DNA from: Mesostigma viride
Lineage: Eukaryota; Streptophyta; Mesostigmatophyceae; Mesostigmatales; Mesostigmataceae
Reading direction: 5' to 3'
Assembly (NCBI GenBank): GCA_009746045.1
Contig: RPFO01000019.1
Coordinates: 1-64,000 of the forward strand
DNA length: 64,000 nt
Shown: positions 12,129 to 25,500 of the stretch, in pieces
How positions within the stretch are numbered: position 1 is the first letter of the stretch
How the letters are laid out: each line of letters starts with the position of its first letter
Made by a program: the position numbers and the translations under genes
The notes under the pieces: generated by a model
Seen by the model: the letters and a program-made list of their open reading frames with translations, nothing else
What the model was told of the DNA's origin: nothing
The model's database searches: none

Positions 12129-12679
12129 CGGCCCACATGGAGGCTGCCGACCGCCTGATCCGGTACCTCTACACCACGAGGGACAAGGGTCTGCGGTATG
12201 GTCAGGAAGGGGGGCTGGAGGCCTGGACTGACGCTGACTGGGCTAACTGCCCAGAGTCCAGACGCTCTGTGACGGGCAACCTGGTCCTGTTCCGGGGTGC
12301 GCCCGTGGAGTGGTGCAGCCGCAAGCAACCCATTGTTGCTCTGTCTTCCTGCGAGGCAGAGTACATTGCTGCGAGCAGCGTCACCCAGCTGGTGCTGCCA
12401 CTCAGGCGCCTGCTGGGAGACCTGGGTGCACCTGTGGAGGGGCCCACGACCGTGCTGTGCGACAACACTGGCGCGGTGGCCCTGGCCAAGGACCCTGTGC
12501 ACCCCAAGCGCACCAAGCACATCGACGTGCGCTACCACTTCATCCGTGAGCAGGTGGAGGGGGGCTCCATCTGCATGCGTCACTGCCCTGGCAAGGACAA
12601 CCTGGCTGACATCTTCACCAAGGCCCTGGGAAGGGCACGGTTCATCACCCTGCGGGACAAGCTGCTGGTGTCTACTTAG
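12129..12679 (+). CDS. pol: copia RNase H domain (pol continuation, shifted frame)
   Basis: This continues pol after a one-base deletion near 12,121-12,128. It reads TAAHMEAADRLIRYL and then the copia RNase H core: TDADWA, SCEAEY, LCDNTGA and KRTKHIDVRYHFIRE, ending LADIFTKAL and a TAG at 12,677-12,679. The acidic residues D, E and D of the RNase H active site are all present. It degrades the RNA strand during reverse transcription. Because both sides of the break are well conserved, the lesion is either very recent or a sequencing error. Confidence 0.92.
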
Positions 12680-12771
12680 ATATGCAGTTGTATATGCCCA
12701 CAGGGGCTGAGAGCTTTTTTGCTCTAAGTGTTATACTTGACAGGATAGCACTAGAGCAAGGTCATGTGTTG

Positions 12772-12780
12772 TAAGGGGGG
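12772..12780 (+). promoter_or_regulatory. Polypurine tract for plus-strand priming
   Basis: TAAGGGGGG directly precedes the 3-prime LTR. Purine tracts in this position prime plus-strand DNA synthesis in LTR elements. Confidence 0.9.
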
Positions 12781-13525
12781 TGTCAAGGACATGGTCCTTG
12801 TATTTGTACCCACCTGACCTGGCTAGATAGATAGAGGCTCTTGTACAGGAGCCACTGTTTTTTATCCCGTTGGATTTGGCCTACAAATGAGAAAGTTGTG
12901 GCCAGTTTTAGTAATCAGGGATTAGTACCTATGCCAAGTGGATCCTTATAGGCAGCTGACAAATCTGTCTATGTCAGCTGACCTATGACATGTCAGATGA
13001 GAATCTATGACAGGACAGCTGACTGATTGACATGTACACTGTGCATGTCAGATGTGGCGCTGATATGTTCACGCCAGATTTACTTCATCATCATCAGATC
13101 ACACACAGAGAGATCTTTTATTAAATAGTTAGATTACTGTGCAGCAGTTACAAGTTAAGACTGTACATCAGTTACAAGATAAGGCTGTACAGCAGTTACA
13201 AGATAAGATTTATTCTTGTCTAGATCTGATTGGTAGCCTGTACACTGACCTAACCTGATTGGTGGCCTGAGTATTACATGAGAATATTCCTAGGCACATT
13301 CCTAGCCAGCCAATCAGGTCATTCCAGTTTTCTGCCTGTGTTTTTTTCTCGAGTTAATAAAACAACTGAGGAGCCTTGCCAAAGGTACTCCTCACTATCA
13401 TTCTGCCTCAAACTGAGTCTCTGTCTCTTTGCTCCCATCCTCCATAGCCTGTACCTGCAAGGACAGGCACATTTGGGTTTCAATCACAAGCATTGTAGAG
13501 GGCAAACCCATTAGTTCTTTCAACA
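12781..13525 (+). repeat. 3-prime LTR of the copia element (745 bp)
   Basis: Same ends as the 5-prime LTR (TGTCAAGG...TTTCAACA). It has 11 extra bases near 12,913 (a local duplication around TTAGTA) and one extra C near 13,436. Other differences are single substitutions such as CTCGAG context T for C near 13,348. The right target duplication GTGTG follows at 13,526-13,530. Confidence 0.95.
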
Positions 13526-16500
13526 GTGTGTGTACGTGTGTGTGCAGTTGCCCCTTGCGTGCGCGGTGTATGTACGTGTGTGTGCAGCCGGCCCTTGCGT
13601 GCGCAGTGTGTGTACATGTGTGTGCAGTTGCCCCTTGCGTGCGCGGTGGATGTACGTGTGTGTGCATGCCGGCAATTGCGTGCATGGTGTGTGTACGTGT
13701 GTGTGCAGCCGCCCCTTGCGTGCGCGGTGTATGTACGTGTGTGTGCAGCCGCCCCTTGCGTGCGCGGTGTATGTACGTGTGTGTGCAGCCGCCCCGTGGT
13801 TGCGCGGTGGATGTACATGTGAGTGCAGCCGTCCCTTCCGTGCATGGTGTGTGTACGTGTGTGTGCAGTTGCCCCTTGCGTGCGCAGTGTATGTACGTGT
13901 GTGTGCATGCCGGCCCTTGCGAGCAATGGTGTATGTACGTGTGTGTGCAGCCGGCCCTTGCGTGCATGGTGTGTGTACATGTGTGTTCATCCTTGTCCTT
14001 GCGTGCATGGTGTATGTACATGTGGGTGCAGGCGCCCCTTGCGTGCGCGGTGGATGTACATGTGCGGGCAGTTGCCCCTTGCGTGCGCGGTGTATGTACA
14101 TGTGAGTGCAGCCGCCCCTTGCGTGCGCGGCGTATGTACGTGTGTGTGCAGCCGCCCCGTGGTTGCGCGGTGGATGTACATGTGAGTGCAGCCGTCCCTT
14201 CCGTGCATGGTGTGTGTACGTGTGTGTGCAGTTGCCCCTTGCGTGCGCAGTGTATGTACGTGTGTGTGCATGCCGGCCCTTGCGTGCGTGGTGTATGTAC
14301 GTGTGTGTGCAGCCGGCCCTTGCGTGCATGGTGTGTGTAGATGTGTGTTCATCCTTGTCCTTGCGTGCATGGTGTATGTACATGTGGGTGCAGCCGCCCC
14401 TTGCGTGCGCAGTGGATGTACATGTGCGGGCAGTTGCCCCTTGCGTGCACGGTGTATGTACGTGTGTGTGCAGCCGGCCCTTGCGTGCGCGGTGTGTGTA
14501 CATGTGTGTGCAGTTGCCCCTTGCGTGCGCGGTGTAGGTACGTGTGTGTGCAGCCGCCCCAAGCGTGCATGGTGTGTGTACGTGTGTGCAGCCGCCCCTT
14601 GCGTGCGCGGTGTATGCCAGTGTGTGTGCATGCCGGCCCTTGCGTGCATGGTGTGTGTAAGTGTGTGTGCAGCAGCCCCTTGCGTGCGCGGTGTAGGTAC
14701 GTATGTGTGCAGCCGCCCCTTGCGTGCGCGGTGTATGTACGTGTTAATGCAGCCGGCCCTTGCGTGCGCAGTGTATGTCCAGGTGTGGGCAGTTGCCCCT
14801 TGCGTGCGCGGTGTATGTACGTGTGTGTGCAGCCGCCCCTTGCGTGCATGGTGGGTGTACATGTGAGTGCAGCCGCCCCTTGCGTGCGCGGTGTGTGTAC
14901 GTGTGTGTGCAGCCGCCCCTTGCGTGCGCGGTGTAGGTACGTGTGTGTGCAGCCGCCCCAAGCGTGCATGGTGTGTGTACGTGTGTGCAGCCGCCCCTTG
15001 CGTGCGCGGTGTATGCCAGTGTGTGTGCATGCCGGCCCTTGCGTGCATGGTGTGTGTAAGTGTGTGTGCAGCAGCCCCTTGCGTGCGCGGTGTAGGTACG
15101 TATGTGTGCAGCCGCCCCTTGCGTGCGCGGTGTGTGTACATGTGTGTGTGCAGCCGCCCCTTGCGTGCGCGGTGGATGTACGTGCACGTGTGTGTGCAGC
15201 CACCCCTTGCATGCGCGGTGTATGTACGTGTGTGTGCAGCCGCCCCTTGCGTGCGCGGTGTAGGTACGTGTGTGTGCAGCCGCCCCAAGCGTGCATGGTG
15301 TGTGTAAGTGTGTGTGCAGCAGCCCCTTGCGTGCGCGGTGTATGTACATGTGTTTGCACTCGCCCCTTGCGTGCGCGGTGGATGTACATGTGTGTGCAGC
15401 TGCCCCTTGCGTGCATGTTTTATGTACATGTGTGTGCAGTCGCCCCGTGCGTGCGCAGTGGATGTACGTGTGTGTGCAGCCGCCCCAAGCGTGCATTGTG
15501 TGTGTAAGTGTGTGTGCAGCAGCCCCTTGCGTGCGCGGTGTATGTACGTGAGTGTGCAGCCGCCCCGTGGTTGCGCGGTGGATGTACATGTGAGTGCAGC
15601 CGCCCCTTGCGTGCGCGGTGTATGTACGTGTGTGTGCAGCCGTCCCTTGCGTGCGCGGTGTGTGTACGTGTGTGTGCAGCCGCCCCATGCGTGCATGGTG
15701 AGTGTAAGTGTGTGTGCAGCAGCCCCTTGCGTGCGCAGTGTATGTACATGTGAGTGCAGCCGCCCCAAGCGTGCGCGGTGTGTGTACATGTGTGTGCAGT
15801 TGCCCCTTGCGTGCGCGGTGGATGTACGTGTGTGCATGCCGGCAATTGCGTGCATGGTGTGTGTACGTGTGTGTGCAGCCGCCCCAACCGTGCATTGTGT
15901 GTGTACGTGTGTGTGCAGCCGCCCCATGCGTGCATGGTGAGTGTAAGTGTGTGTGCAGCAGCCCCTTGCGTGCGCAGTGTATGTACATGTGAGTGCAGCC
16001 GCCCCAAGCGTGCGCGGTGTGTGTACATGTGTACATGTGTGCAGTTGCCCCTTGCGTGCGCGGTGGATGTACGTGTGTGCATGCCGGCAATTGCGTGCAT
16101 GGTGTGTGTATGTGTGTGTGCAGCCGCCCCTTGCGTGCGCGGTGTAGGTACGTGTGTGTGCAGCCGCCCCAAGCGTGCATGGTGTGTGTACGTGTGTGCA
16201 GCCGACCCTTGCGTGCGCGGTGTATGCCAGTGTGTGTGCATGCCGGCCCTTGCGTGCATGGTGTGTGTACGTGTGTGTGCAGCCGTCCCTTGCGTGCGCG
16301 GTGTGTGTACGTGTGTGTGCAGCCGCCCCATGCGTGCATGGTGAGTGTAAGTGTGTAAGCAGCAGCCCCTTGCGTGCGCAGTGTATGTACATGTGAGTGC
16401 AGCCGCCCCAAGCGTGCGCGGTGTGTGTACATGTGTGTGCAGTTGCCCCTTGCGTGCGCGGTGGATGTACGTGTGTGTGCATGCCGGCCCTTGCGTGCAT

Positions 16501-19500
16501 GGTGTGTGTACGTGTGTGTGCAGCCGCCCCTTGCGTGCGCGGTGTGTGTACGTGTGTGTGCACTCGCCCCTTGCGTGCGCGGTGGATGTACATGTGTGTG
16601 CAGCCGCCCCTTGCGTGCATGGTGTATGTACGTGTGTGTGCAGCCGCCCCTTGCGTGCGCGGTGTATGTACGTGTGTGTGCAGCCGTCCCTTGCGTGCGC
16701 GGTGTGTGTACGTGTGTGTGCAGCCGCCCCATGCGTGCGCGGTGAGTGTAAGTGTGTGTGCAGCCGGCCCTTGCGTGCGCGGTGTGTGTACATGTGAGTG
16801 CAGCCGCCCCAAGCGTGCGCGGTGTGTGTACATGTGTGTGCAGTTGCCCCTTGCGTGCGCGGTGGATGTACGTGTGTGTGCATGCCGGCCCTTGCGTGCA
16901 TGGTGTGTGTACGTGTGTGTGCAGCCGCCCCTTGCGTGCGCGGTGTGTGTACGTGTGTGTGCACTCGCCCCTTGCGTGCGCGGTGGATGTACATGTGTGT
17001 GCAGCCGCCCCTTGCGTGCATGGTGTATATGTACGTGTGTGTGCAGCCGCCCCTTGCGTGCGCGGTGGATGTACGTGTGTGTGCAGCCGCCCCTTGCGTG
17101 CATGGTGTGTGTACATACGTGTGTGTGCAGCCGCCCCTTGCGTGCGCGGTGTATGTACGTGTTAATGCAGCCTCCCTTGCGTGCGCAGTGTATGTCCATG
17201 TGTGGGCAGTTGCCCCTTGCGTGCGCGGTGTATGTACATGTTTTTGCACTCGCCCCTTGCGTGCATGGTGTATGTATGTGTGTGTGCAGCCGCCCCTTGC
17301 GTGCGCGGTGGATGTACGTGTGTGTGCAGCCACCCCTTTCGTGCGCGGTGTATGTACATGTGAGTGCCGTCGCCCCAAGCGTGCATTTTGTGTTTAAGTG
17401 TGTGTGCAGCAGCCCCTTGCGTGCACGGTGTATGTACGTGTGTGTGCAGCCGCCCCGTGGTTGCGCGGTGGATGTACATGTGAGTGGAGCTGGTCCTTGC
17501 GTGGGCGGTGTATGTACGTGTGTGTGCAGCCGCCCCTTGCGTGCGTGGTGTGTGTACATGTAAGTGCAGCCGCCCCTTGCGTGCGCGGTGTATGTACGTG
17601 TGTGTGCAGCCGTCCCTTGCGTGCGCGGTGTGTGTACGTGTGTGTGCAGCCGCCCCTTGCGTGCATGGTGAGTGTAAGTGTGTGTGCAGCAGCCCCTTTC
17701 GTGCGCAGTGTATGTACGTGTTTGTGCAGCCGCCCCTTGCGTGCGCGGTGTGTGTACTGTGTGTGCATGCCGGCCCTTGCGTGCATGGTGTGTGTACGTG
17801 TGTGTGCAGCCGCCCCTTGCATGGGCGGTGTATGTACAATTGAGTGCAGCCGGCCCTTGCGTGCGCGGTGGATGTACATGTGTGGGCAGTTGCCCCTTGC
17901 GTGCGCGGTGTATGTACATGTGTTTGCACTCGCCCCTTGCGTGCGCGGTGGATGTACATGTGTGTGCAGCCGAACCTTGCGTGCATGGTGTGTGTACCTG
18001 TGCGTGAAGTCGCTCGTTGCGTGCATGGTGTGTGTACGTGTGTGTGCAGCCGCCCCTTGCGTGCATGGTGTATGTACATGTGAGTGCCGTTGCCCCAAGC
18101 GTGCATTGTGTGTGTAAGTGTGTGTGCAGCCGGCCCTTGCGTGCATGGTGTGTGTACATGTGAGTGCAGCCGGCCCTTGCGTGCATGGTGTGTGTACGTG
18201 TGTGTGCAGTTGCCCCTTGCGTGCGCGGTGTATGTACGTGTGTGTGCAGCCGGCCCTTGCGTGCGCGGTGTGTGTACATGTGTGGGCAGTTGCCCCTTGC
18301 GTGCGCGGTGGATGTACGTGTGTGTGCATGCCGGCAATTGCGTGCAAGGTGTGTGTACGTGTGTGTGCAGCCGCCCCTTGCGTGCGCGGTGTATGTACGT
18401 GTGTGTGCAGCCGCCCCTTGCGTGCGCGGTGTATGTACGTGTGTGTGCAGCCGCCCCGTGGTTGCGCGGTGGATGTACATGTAAGTGCAGCCGTCCCTTC
18501 CCTGCATGGCGTGTACGTGTGTGTGCAGTTGCCCCTTGCGTGCGCAGTGTATGTACGTGTGTGTGCATGCCGGCCCTTGCGTGCATGGTGTATGTACGTG
18601 TGTGTGCAGCCGGCCCTTGCGTGCATGGTGTGTGTACATGTGTGTTCATCCTTGTCCTTGCGTGGATGGTGTATGTACATGTGGGTGCAGGCGCCCCTTG
18701 CGTGCGCGGTGGATGTACATGTGCGGGCAGTGGGTGTGTGTGCATGCCAGCAATTGCGTGCATGGTGTGTGTACGTGTGTGTGCAGCCGCCCCTTGCGTG
18801 CGCAGTGTATGTACATGTGAGTGCAGCCGCCCCAAGCGTGCGCGGTGTGTGTACATGTGTGTGCAGTTGCCCCTTGCGTGCGCGGTGGATGTACGTGTGT
18901 GTGCATGCCGGCAATTGCGTGCATGGTGTGTGTACGTGTGTGTGAAGCCGCCCCTTGCGTGCGCGGTGTGTGTACGTGTGTGTGCACTCGCCCCTTGCGT
19001 GCGCGGTGGATGTACATGTGTGTGCAGCCGCCCCTTGCGTGCATGGTGTATGTACGTGTGTGTGCAGCCGCCCCTTGCGTGCGCGGTGTATGTACGTGTG
19101 TGTGCAGCCGTCCCTTGCGTGCGCGGTGTGTGTACGTGTGTGTGCAGCCGCCCCATGCGTGCATGGTGAGTGTAAGTGTGTGTGCAGCCGGCCCTTGCGT
19201 GCGCGGTGTGTGTACATGTGAGTGCAGCCGCCCCAAGCGTGCGCGGTGTGTGTACATGTGTGTGCAGTTGCCCCTTGCGTGCGCGGTGGATGTACGTGTG
19301 TGTGCATGCCGCCCCTTGCGTGCATGGTGTGTGTACGTGTGTGTGCAGCCGCCCCTTGCGTGCGCGGTGTGTGTACGTGTGTGTGCACTCGCCCCTTGCG
19401 TGCGCGGTGGATGTACATGTGTGTGCAGCCGCCCCTTGCGTGCATGGTGTATATGTACGTGTGTGTGCAGCCGCCCCTTGCGTGCGCGGTGTATGTACGT

Positions 19501-22500
19501 GTGAGTGCAGCGGGCCCTTGCGTGCATGGTGTGTGTACGTGTGCGTGCGCGGTGTATGTACGTGTTAATGCAGCCTCCCCTTGCGTGCGCAGTGTATGTC
19601 CATGTGTGGGCAGTTGCCCCTTGCGTGCGCGGTGTATGTACATGTTTTTGCACTCGCCCCTTGCGTGCATGGTGTATGTATGTGTGTGTGCAGCCGCCCC
19701 TTGCGTGCGCGGTGGATGTACGTGTGTGTGCAGCCACCCCTTTCGTGCGCGGTGTATGTACATGTGAGTGCCGTCGCCCCAAGCGTGCATTTTGTGTTTA
19801 AGTGTGTGTGCAGCAGCCCCTTGCGTGCGCGGTGTATGTACGTGTGTGTGCAGCCGCCCCGTGGTTGCGCGGTGGATGTACATGTGAGTGGAGCCGGTCC
19901 TTGCGTGGGCGGTGTATGTACGTGTGTGTGCAGCCGCCCCTTGCGTGCGTGGTGTGTGTACATGTAAGTGCAGCCGCCCCTTGCGTGCGCGGTGTATGTA
20001 CGTGTGTGTGCAGCCGTCCCTTGCGTGCGCGGTGTGTGTACGTGTGTGTGCAGCCGCCCCTTGCGTGCATGGTAAGTGTAAGTGTGTGTGCAGCAGCCCC
20101 TTGCGTGCGCAGTGTATGTACGTGTGTGTGCAGCCGCTCCTTGCGTGCGCGGTGTGTGTACTGTGTGTGCATGCCGGCCCTTGCGTGCATGGTGTGTGTA
20201 CGTGTGTGTGCAGCCGCCCCTTGCATGGGCGGTGTATGTACAATTGAGTGCAGCCGGCCCTTGCGTGCGCGGTGGATGTACATGTGTGGGCAGTTGCCCC
20301 TTGCGTGCGCGGTGTATGTACATGTGTTTGCACTCGCCCCTTGCGTGCGCGGTGGATGTACATGTGTGTGCAGCCGAACCTTGCGTGCAATATGGTGTGT
20401 GTACCTGTGCGTGAAGTCGCTCGTTGCGTGCATGGTGTGTGTACGTGTGTGTGCAGCCGCCCCTTGCGTGCATGGTGTATGTACATGTGAGTGCCGTTGC
20501 CCCAAGCGTGCATTGTGTGTGTAAGTGTGTGTGCAGCCGGCCCTTGCGTGCATGGTGTGTGTACATGTGAGTGCAGCCGGCATTTGCGTGCATGGTGTGT
20601 GTACGTGTGTGTGCAGTTGCCCCTTGCGTGCGCGGTGTATGTACGTGTGTGTGCAGCCGGCCCTTGCGTGCGCGGTGTGTGTACATGTGTGGGCAGTTGC
20701 CCCTTGCGTGCGCGGTGGATGTACGTGTGTGTGCATGCCGGCAATTGCGTGCAAGGTGTGTGTACGTGTGTGTGCAGCCGCCCCTTGCGTGCGCGGTGTA
20801 TGTACGTGTGTGTGCAGCCGCCCCTTGCGTGCGCGGTGTATGTACGTGTGTGTGCAGCCGCCCCGTGGTTGCGCGGTGGATGTACATGTGAGTGCAGCCG
20901 TCCCTTCCGTGCATGGCGTGTACGTGTGTGTGCAGTTGCCCCTTGCGTGCGCAGTGTATGTACGTGTGTGTGCAGTCGCTCCTTGCGTGCATGGTGTGTG
21001 TACGTGTGTGTGCATGCCGGCAATTGCGTGCAAGGTGTGTGTACGTGTGTGTGCAGCCGCCCCTTGCGTGCGCGGTGTATGTACGTGTGTGTGCAGCCGC
21101 CCCTTGCGTGCGCGGTGTATGTACGTGTGTGTGCAGCCGCCCCGTGGTTGCGCGGTGGATGTACATGTGAGTGCAGCCGTCCCTTCCGTGCATGGCGTGT
21201 ACGTGTGTGTGCAGTTGCCCCTTGCGTGCGCAGTGTATGTACGTGTGTGTGCATGCCGGCCCTTGCGTGCATGGTGTATGTACGTGTGTGTGCAGCCGGC
21301 CCTTGCGTGCGCGGTGTGTGTACGTGTGTGTGCACTCGCCCCTTGCGTGCGCGGTGGATGTACATGTGTGTGCAGCCGCCCCTTGCGTGCATGGTGTATG
21401 TACGTGTGTGTGCAGCCGCCCCTTGCGTGCGCGGTGTATGTACGTGTGTGTGCAGCCGTCCCTTGCGTGCGCGGTGTGTGTACATGTGTGTTCATCCTTG
21501 TCCTTGCGTGCATGGTGTATGTACATGTGGGTGCAGGCGCCCCTTGCGTGCGCGGTGGATGTACATGTGCGGGCAGTGGGTGTGTGTGCATGCCAGCAAT
21601 TGCGTGCATGGTGTGTGTACGTGTGTGTGCAGCCGCCCCTTGCGTGCGCAGTGTATGTACATGTGAGTGCAGCCGCCCCAAGCGTGCGCGGTGTGTGTAC
21701 ATGTGTGTGCAGTTGCCCCTTGCGTGCGCGGTGGATGTACGTGTGTGTGCATGCCGGCAATTGCGTGCATGGTGTGTGTACGTGTGTGTGCAGCCGCCCC
21801 TTGCGTGCGCGGTGTGTGTACGTGTGTGTGCAGCCGCCCCTTGCGTGCGCGGTGTGTGTACGTGTGTGTGCACTCGCCCCTTGCGTGCGCGGTGGATGTA
21901 CATGTGTGTGCAGCCGCCCCTTGCGTGCATGGTGTATGTACGTGTGTGTGCAGCCGCCCCTTGCGTGCGCGGTGTATGTACGTGTGTGTGCAGCCGTCCC
22001 TTGCGTGCGCGGTGTGTGTACGTGTGTGTGCACTCGCCCCTTGCGTGCGCGGTGGATGTACGTGTGTGTGCAGGCGTCCCTTGCGTGCGTGGTGTATGTA
22101 CATGTGAGTGCCGTCGCCCAAAGCGTGCATGGTGTGTGTACGTGTGTGTGCAGTTGCCCCTTGCGTGCATGGTGTGTGTACGTGTGTGTGCAGCCGCCCC
22201 TTGCGTGCGCGGTGTATGTACGTGTGTGTGCAGCCACCCCTTTCGTGCGCGGTGTATGTACGTGTGTGCGCACTCGCCCCTTGCGTGCGCGGTGTATGTA
22301 CGTGTGTGTGCAGCCGCCCCTTGCGTGCGCGGTGTATGTACATGTGTGTGCATCCTTGTCCTTGCGTGCATGGTGTATGTACGTGTGTGTGCAGCCGCCC
22401 CTTGCGTGCGCGGTGGATGTACGTGTGTGTGCAGCCGCCCCTTGCGTGCATGGTGTGTGTACATACGTGTGTGTGCAGCCGCCCCTTGCGTGCGCGGTGT

Positions 22501-25500
22501 ATGTACGTGTTAATGCAGCCTCCCCTTGCGTGCGCGGTGTGTGTACGTGTGTGTGCACTCGCCCCTTGCGTGCGCGGTGGATGTACATGTGTGTGCAGCC
22601 GCCCCTTGCGTGCATGGTGTATATGTACGTGTGTGTGCAGCCGCCCCTTGCGTGCGCGGTGGATGTACGTGTGTGTGCAGCCGCCCCTTGCGTGCATGGT
22701 GTGTGTACATACGTGTGTGTGCAGCCGCCCCTTGCGTGCGCGGTGTATGTACGTGTTAATGCAGCCTCCCCTTGCGTGCGCAGTGTATGTCCATGTGTGG
22801 GCAGTTGCCCCTTGCGTGCGCGGTGTATGTACATGTTTTTGCACTCGCCCCTTGCGTGCATGGTGTATGTATGTGTGTGTGCAGCCGCCCCTTGCGTGCG
22901 CGGTGGATGTACGTGTGTGTGCAGCCACCCCTTTCGTGCGCGGTGTATGTACATGTGAGTGCCGTCGCCCCAAGCGTGCATTTTGTGTTTAAGTGTGTGT
23001 GCAGCAGCCCCTTGCGTGCACGGTGTATGTACGTGTGTGTGCAGCCGCCCCGTGGTTGCGCGGTGGATGTACATGTGAGTGGAGCTGGTCCTTGCGTGGG
23101 CGGTGTATGTACGTGTGTGTGCAGCCGCCCCTTGCGTGCGTGGTGTGTGTACATGTAAGTGCAGCCGCCCCTTGCGTGCGCGGTGTATGTACGTGTGTGT
23201 GCAGCCGTCCCTTGCGTGCGCGGTGTGTGTACGTGTGTGTGCAGCCGCCCCTTGCGTGCATGGTGAGTGTAAGTGTGTGTGCAGCAGCCCCTTTCGTGCG
23301 CAGTGTATGTACGTGTTTGTGCAGCCGCCCCTTGCGTGCGCGGTGTGTGTACTGTGTGTGCATGCCGGCCCTTGCGTGCATGGTGTGTGTACGTGTGTGT
23401 GCAGCCGCCCCTTGCATGGGCGGTGTATGTACAATTGAGTGCAGCCGGCCCTTGCGTGCGCGGTGGATGTACATGTGTGGGCAGTTGCCCCTTGCGTGCG
23501 CGGTGTATGTACATGTGTTTGCACTCGCCCCTTGCGTGCGCGGTGGATGTACATGTGTGTGCAGCCGAACCTTGCGTGCATGGTGTGTGTACCTGTGCGT
23601 GAAGTCGCTCGTTGCGTGCATGGTGTGTGTACGTGTGTGTGCAGCCGCCCCTTGCGTGCATGGTGTATGTACATGTGAGTGCCGTTGCCCCAAGCGTGCA
23701 TTGTGTGTGTAAGTGTGTGTGCAGCCGGCCCTTGCGTGCATGGTGTGTGTACATGTGAGTGCAGCCGGCCCTTGCGTGCATGGTGTGTGTACGTGTGTGT
23801 GCAGTTGCCCCTTGCGTGCGCGGTGTATGTACGTGTGTGTGCAGCCGGCCCTTGCGTGCGCGGTGTGTGTACATGTGTGGGCAGTTGCCCCTTGCGTGCG
23901 CGGTGGATGTACGTGTGTGTGCATGCCGGCAATTGCGTGCAAGGTGTGTGTACGTGTGTGTGCAGCCGCCCCTTGCGTGCGCGGTGTATGTACGTGTGTG
24001 TGCAGCCGCCCCTTGCGTGCGCGGTGTATGTACGTGTGTGTGCAGCCGCCCCGTGGTTGCGCGGTGGATGTACATGTAAGTGCAGCCGTCCCTTCCCTGC
24101 ATGGCGTGTACGTGTGTGTGCAGTTGCCCCTTGCGTGCGCAGTGTATGTACGTGTGTGTGCATGCCGGCCCTTGCGTGCATGGTGTATGTACGTGTGTGT
24201 GCAGCCGGCCCTTGCGTGCATGGTGTGTGTACATGTGTGTTCATCCTTGTCCTTGCGTGGATGGTGTATGTACATGTGGGTGCAGGCGCCCCTTGCGTGC
24301 GCGGTGGATGTACATGTGCGGGCAGTGGGTGTGTGTGCATGCCAGCAATTGCGTGCATGGTGTGTGTACGTGTGTGTGCAGCCGCCCCTTGCGTGCGCAG
24401 TGTATGTACATGTGAGTGCAGCCGCCCCAAGCGTGCGCGGTGTGTGTACATGTGTGTGCAGTTGCCCCTTGCGTGCGCGGTGGATGTACGTGTGTGTGCA
24501 TGCCGGCAATTGCGTGCATGGTGTGTGTACGTGTGTGTGAAGCCGCCCCTTGCGTGCGCGGTGTGTGTACGTGTGTGTGCACTCGCCCCTTGCGTGCGCG
24601 GTGGATGTACATGTGTGTGCAGCCGCCCCTTGCGTGCATGGTGTATGTACGTGTGTGTGCAGCCGCCCCTTGCGTGCGCGGTGTATGTACGTGTGTGTGC
24701 AGCCGTCCCTTGCGTGCGCGGTGTGTGTACGTGTGTGTGCAGCCGCCCCATGCGTGCATGGTGAGTGTAAGTGTGTGTGCAGCCGGCCCTTGCGTGCGCG
24801 GTGTGTGTACATGTGAGTGCAGCCGCCCCAAGCGTGCGCGGTGTGTGTACATGTGTGTGCAGTTGCCCCTTGCGTGCGCGGTGGATGTACGTGTGTGTGC
24901 ATGCCGCCCCTTGCGTGCATGGTGTGTGTACGTGTGTGTGCAGCCGCCCCTTGCGTGCGCGGTGTGTGTACGTGTGTGTGCACTCGCCCCTTGCGTGCGC
25001 GGTGGATGTACATGTGTGTGCAGCCGCCCCTTGCGTGCATGGTGTATATGTACGTGTGTGTGCAGCCGCCCCTTGCGTGCGCGGTGTATGTACGTGTGAG
25101 TGCAGCGGGCCCTTGCGTGCATGGTGTGTGTACGTGTGCGTGCGCGGTGTATGTACGTGTTAATGCAGCCTCCCCTTGCGTGCGCAGTGTATGTCCATGT
25201 GTGGGCAGTTGCCCCTTGCGTGCGCGGTGTATGTACATGTTTTTGCACTCGCCCCTTGCGTGCATGGTGTATGTATGTGTGTGTGCAGCCGCCCCTTGCG
25301 TGCGCGGTGGATGTACGTGTGTGTGCAGCCACCCCTTTCGTGCGCGGTGTATGTACATGTGAGTGCCGTCGCCCCAAGCGTGCATTTTGTGTTTAAGTGT
25401 GTGTGCAGCAGCCCCTTGCGTGCGCGGTGTATGTACGTGTGTGTGCAGCCGCCCCGTGGTTGCGCGGTGGATGTACATGTGAGTGGAGCCGGTCCTTGCG

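Larger units (their letters stand above)
7419..13525 (+). mobile_element. Ty1/copia LTR retrotransposon (6.1 kb) inserted in the minisatellite
   Basis: The order is LTR, primer-binding site, gag with CCHC knuckle, protease, integrase, reverse transcriptase, RNase H, polypurine tract, LTR. Integrase before reverse transcriptase identifies the copia superfamily. The two LTRs are nearly identical apart from an 11-bp indel, one 1-bp indel and a few substitutions, so insertion was recent. The coding part has three one-base frame breaks (near 8,380, 9,035 and 12,125), so this copy as written cannot make one continuous polyprotein. Its target is the 40-bp array, which continues on both sides. Confidence 0.97.
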
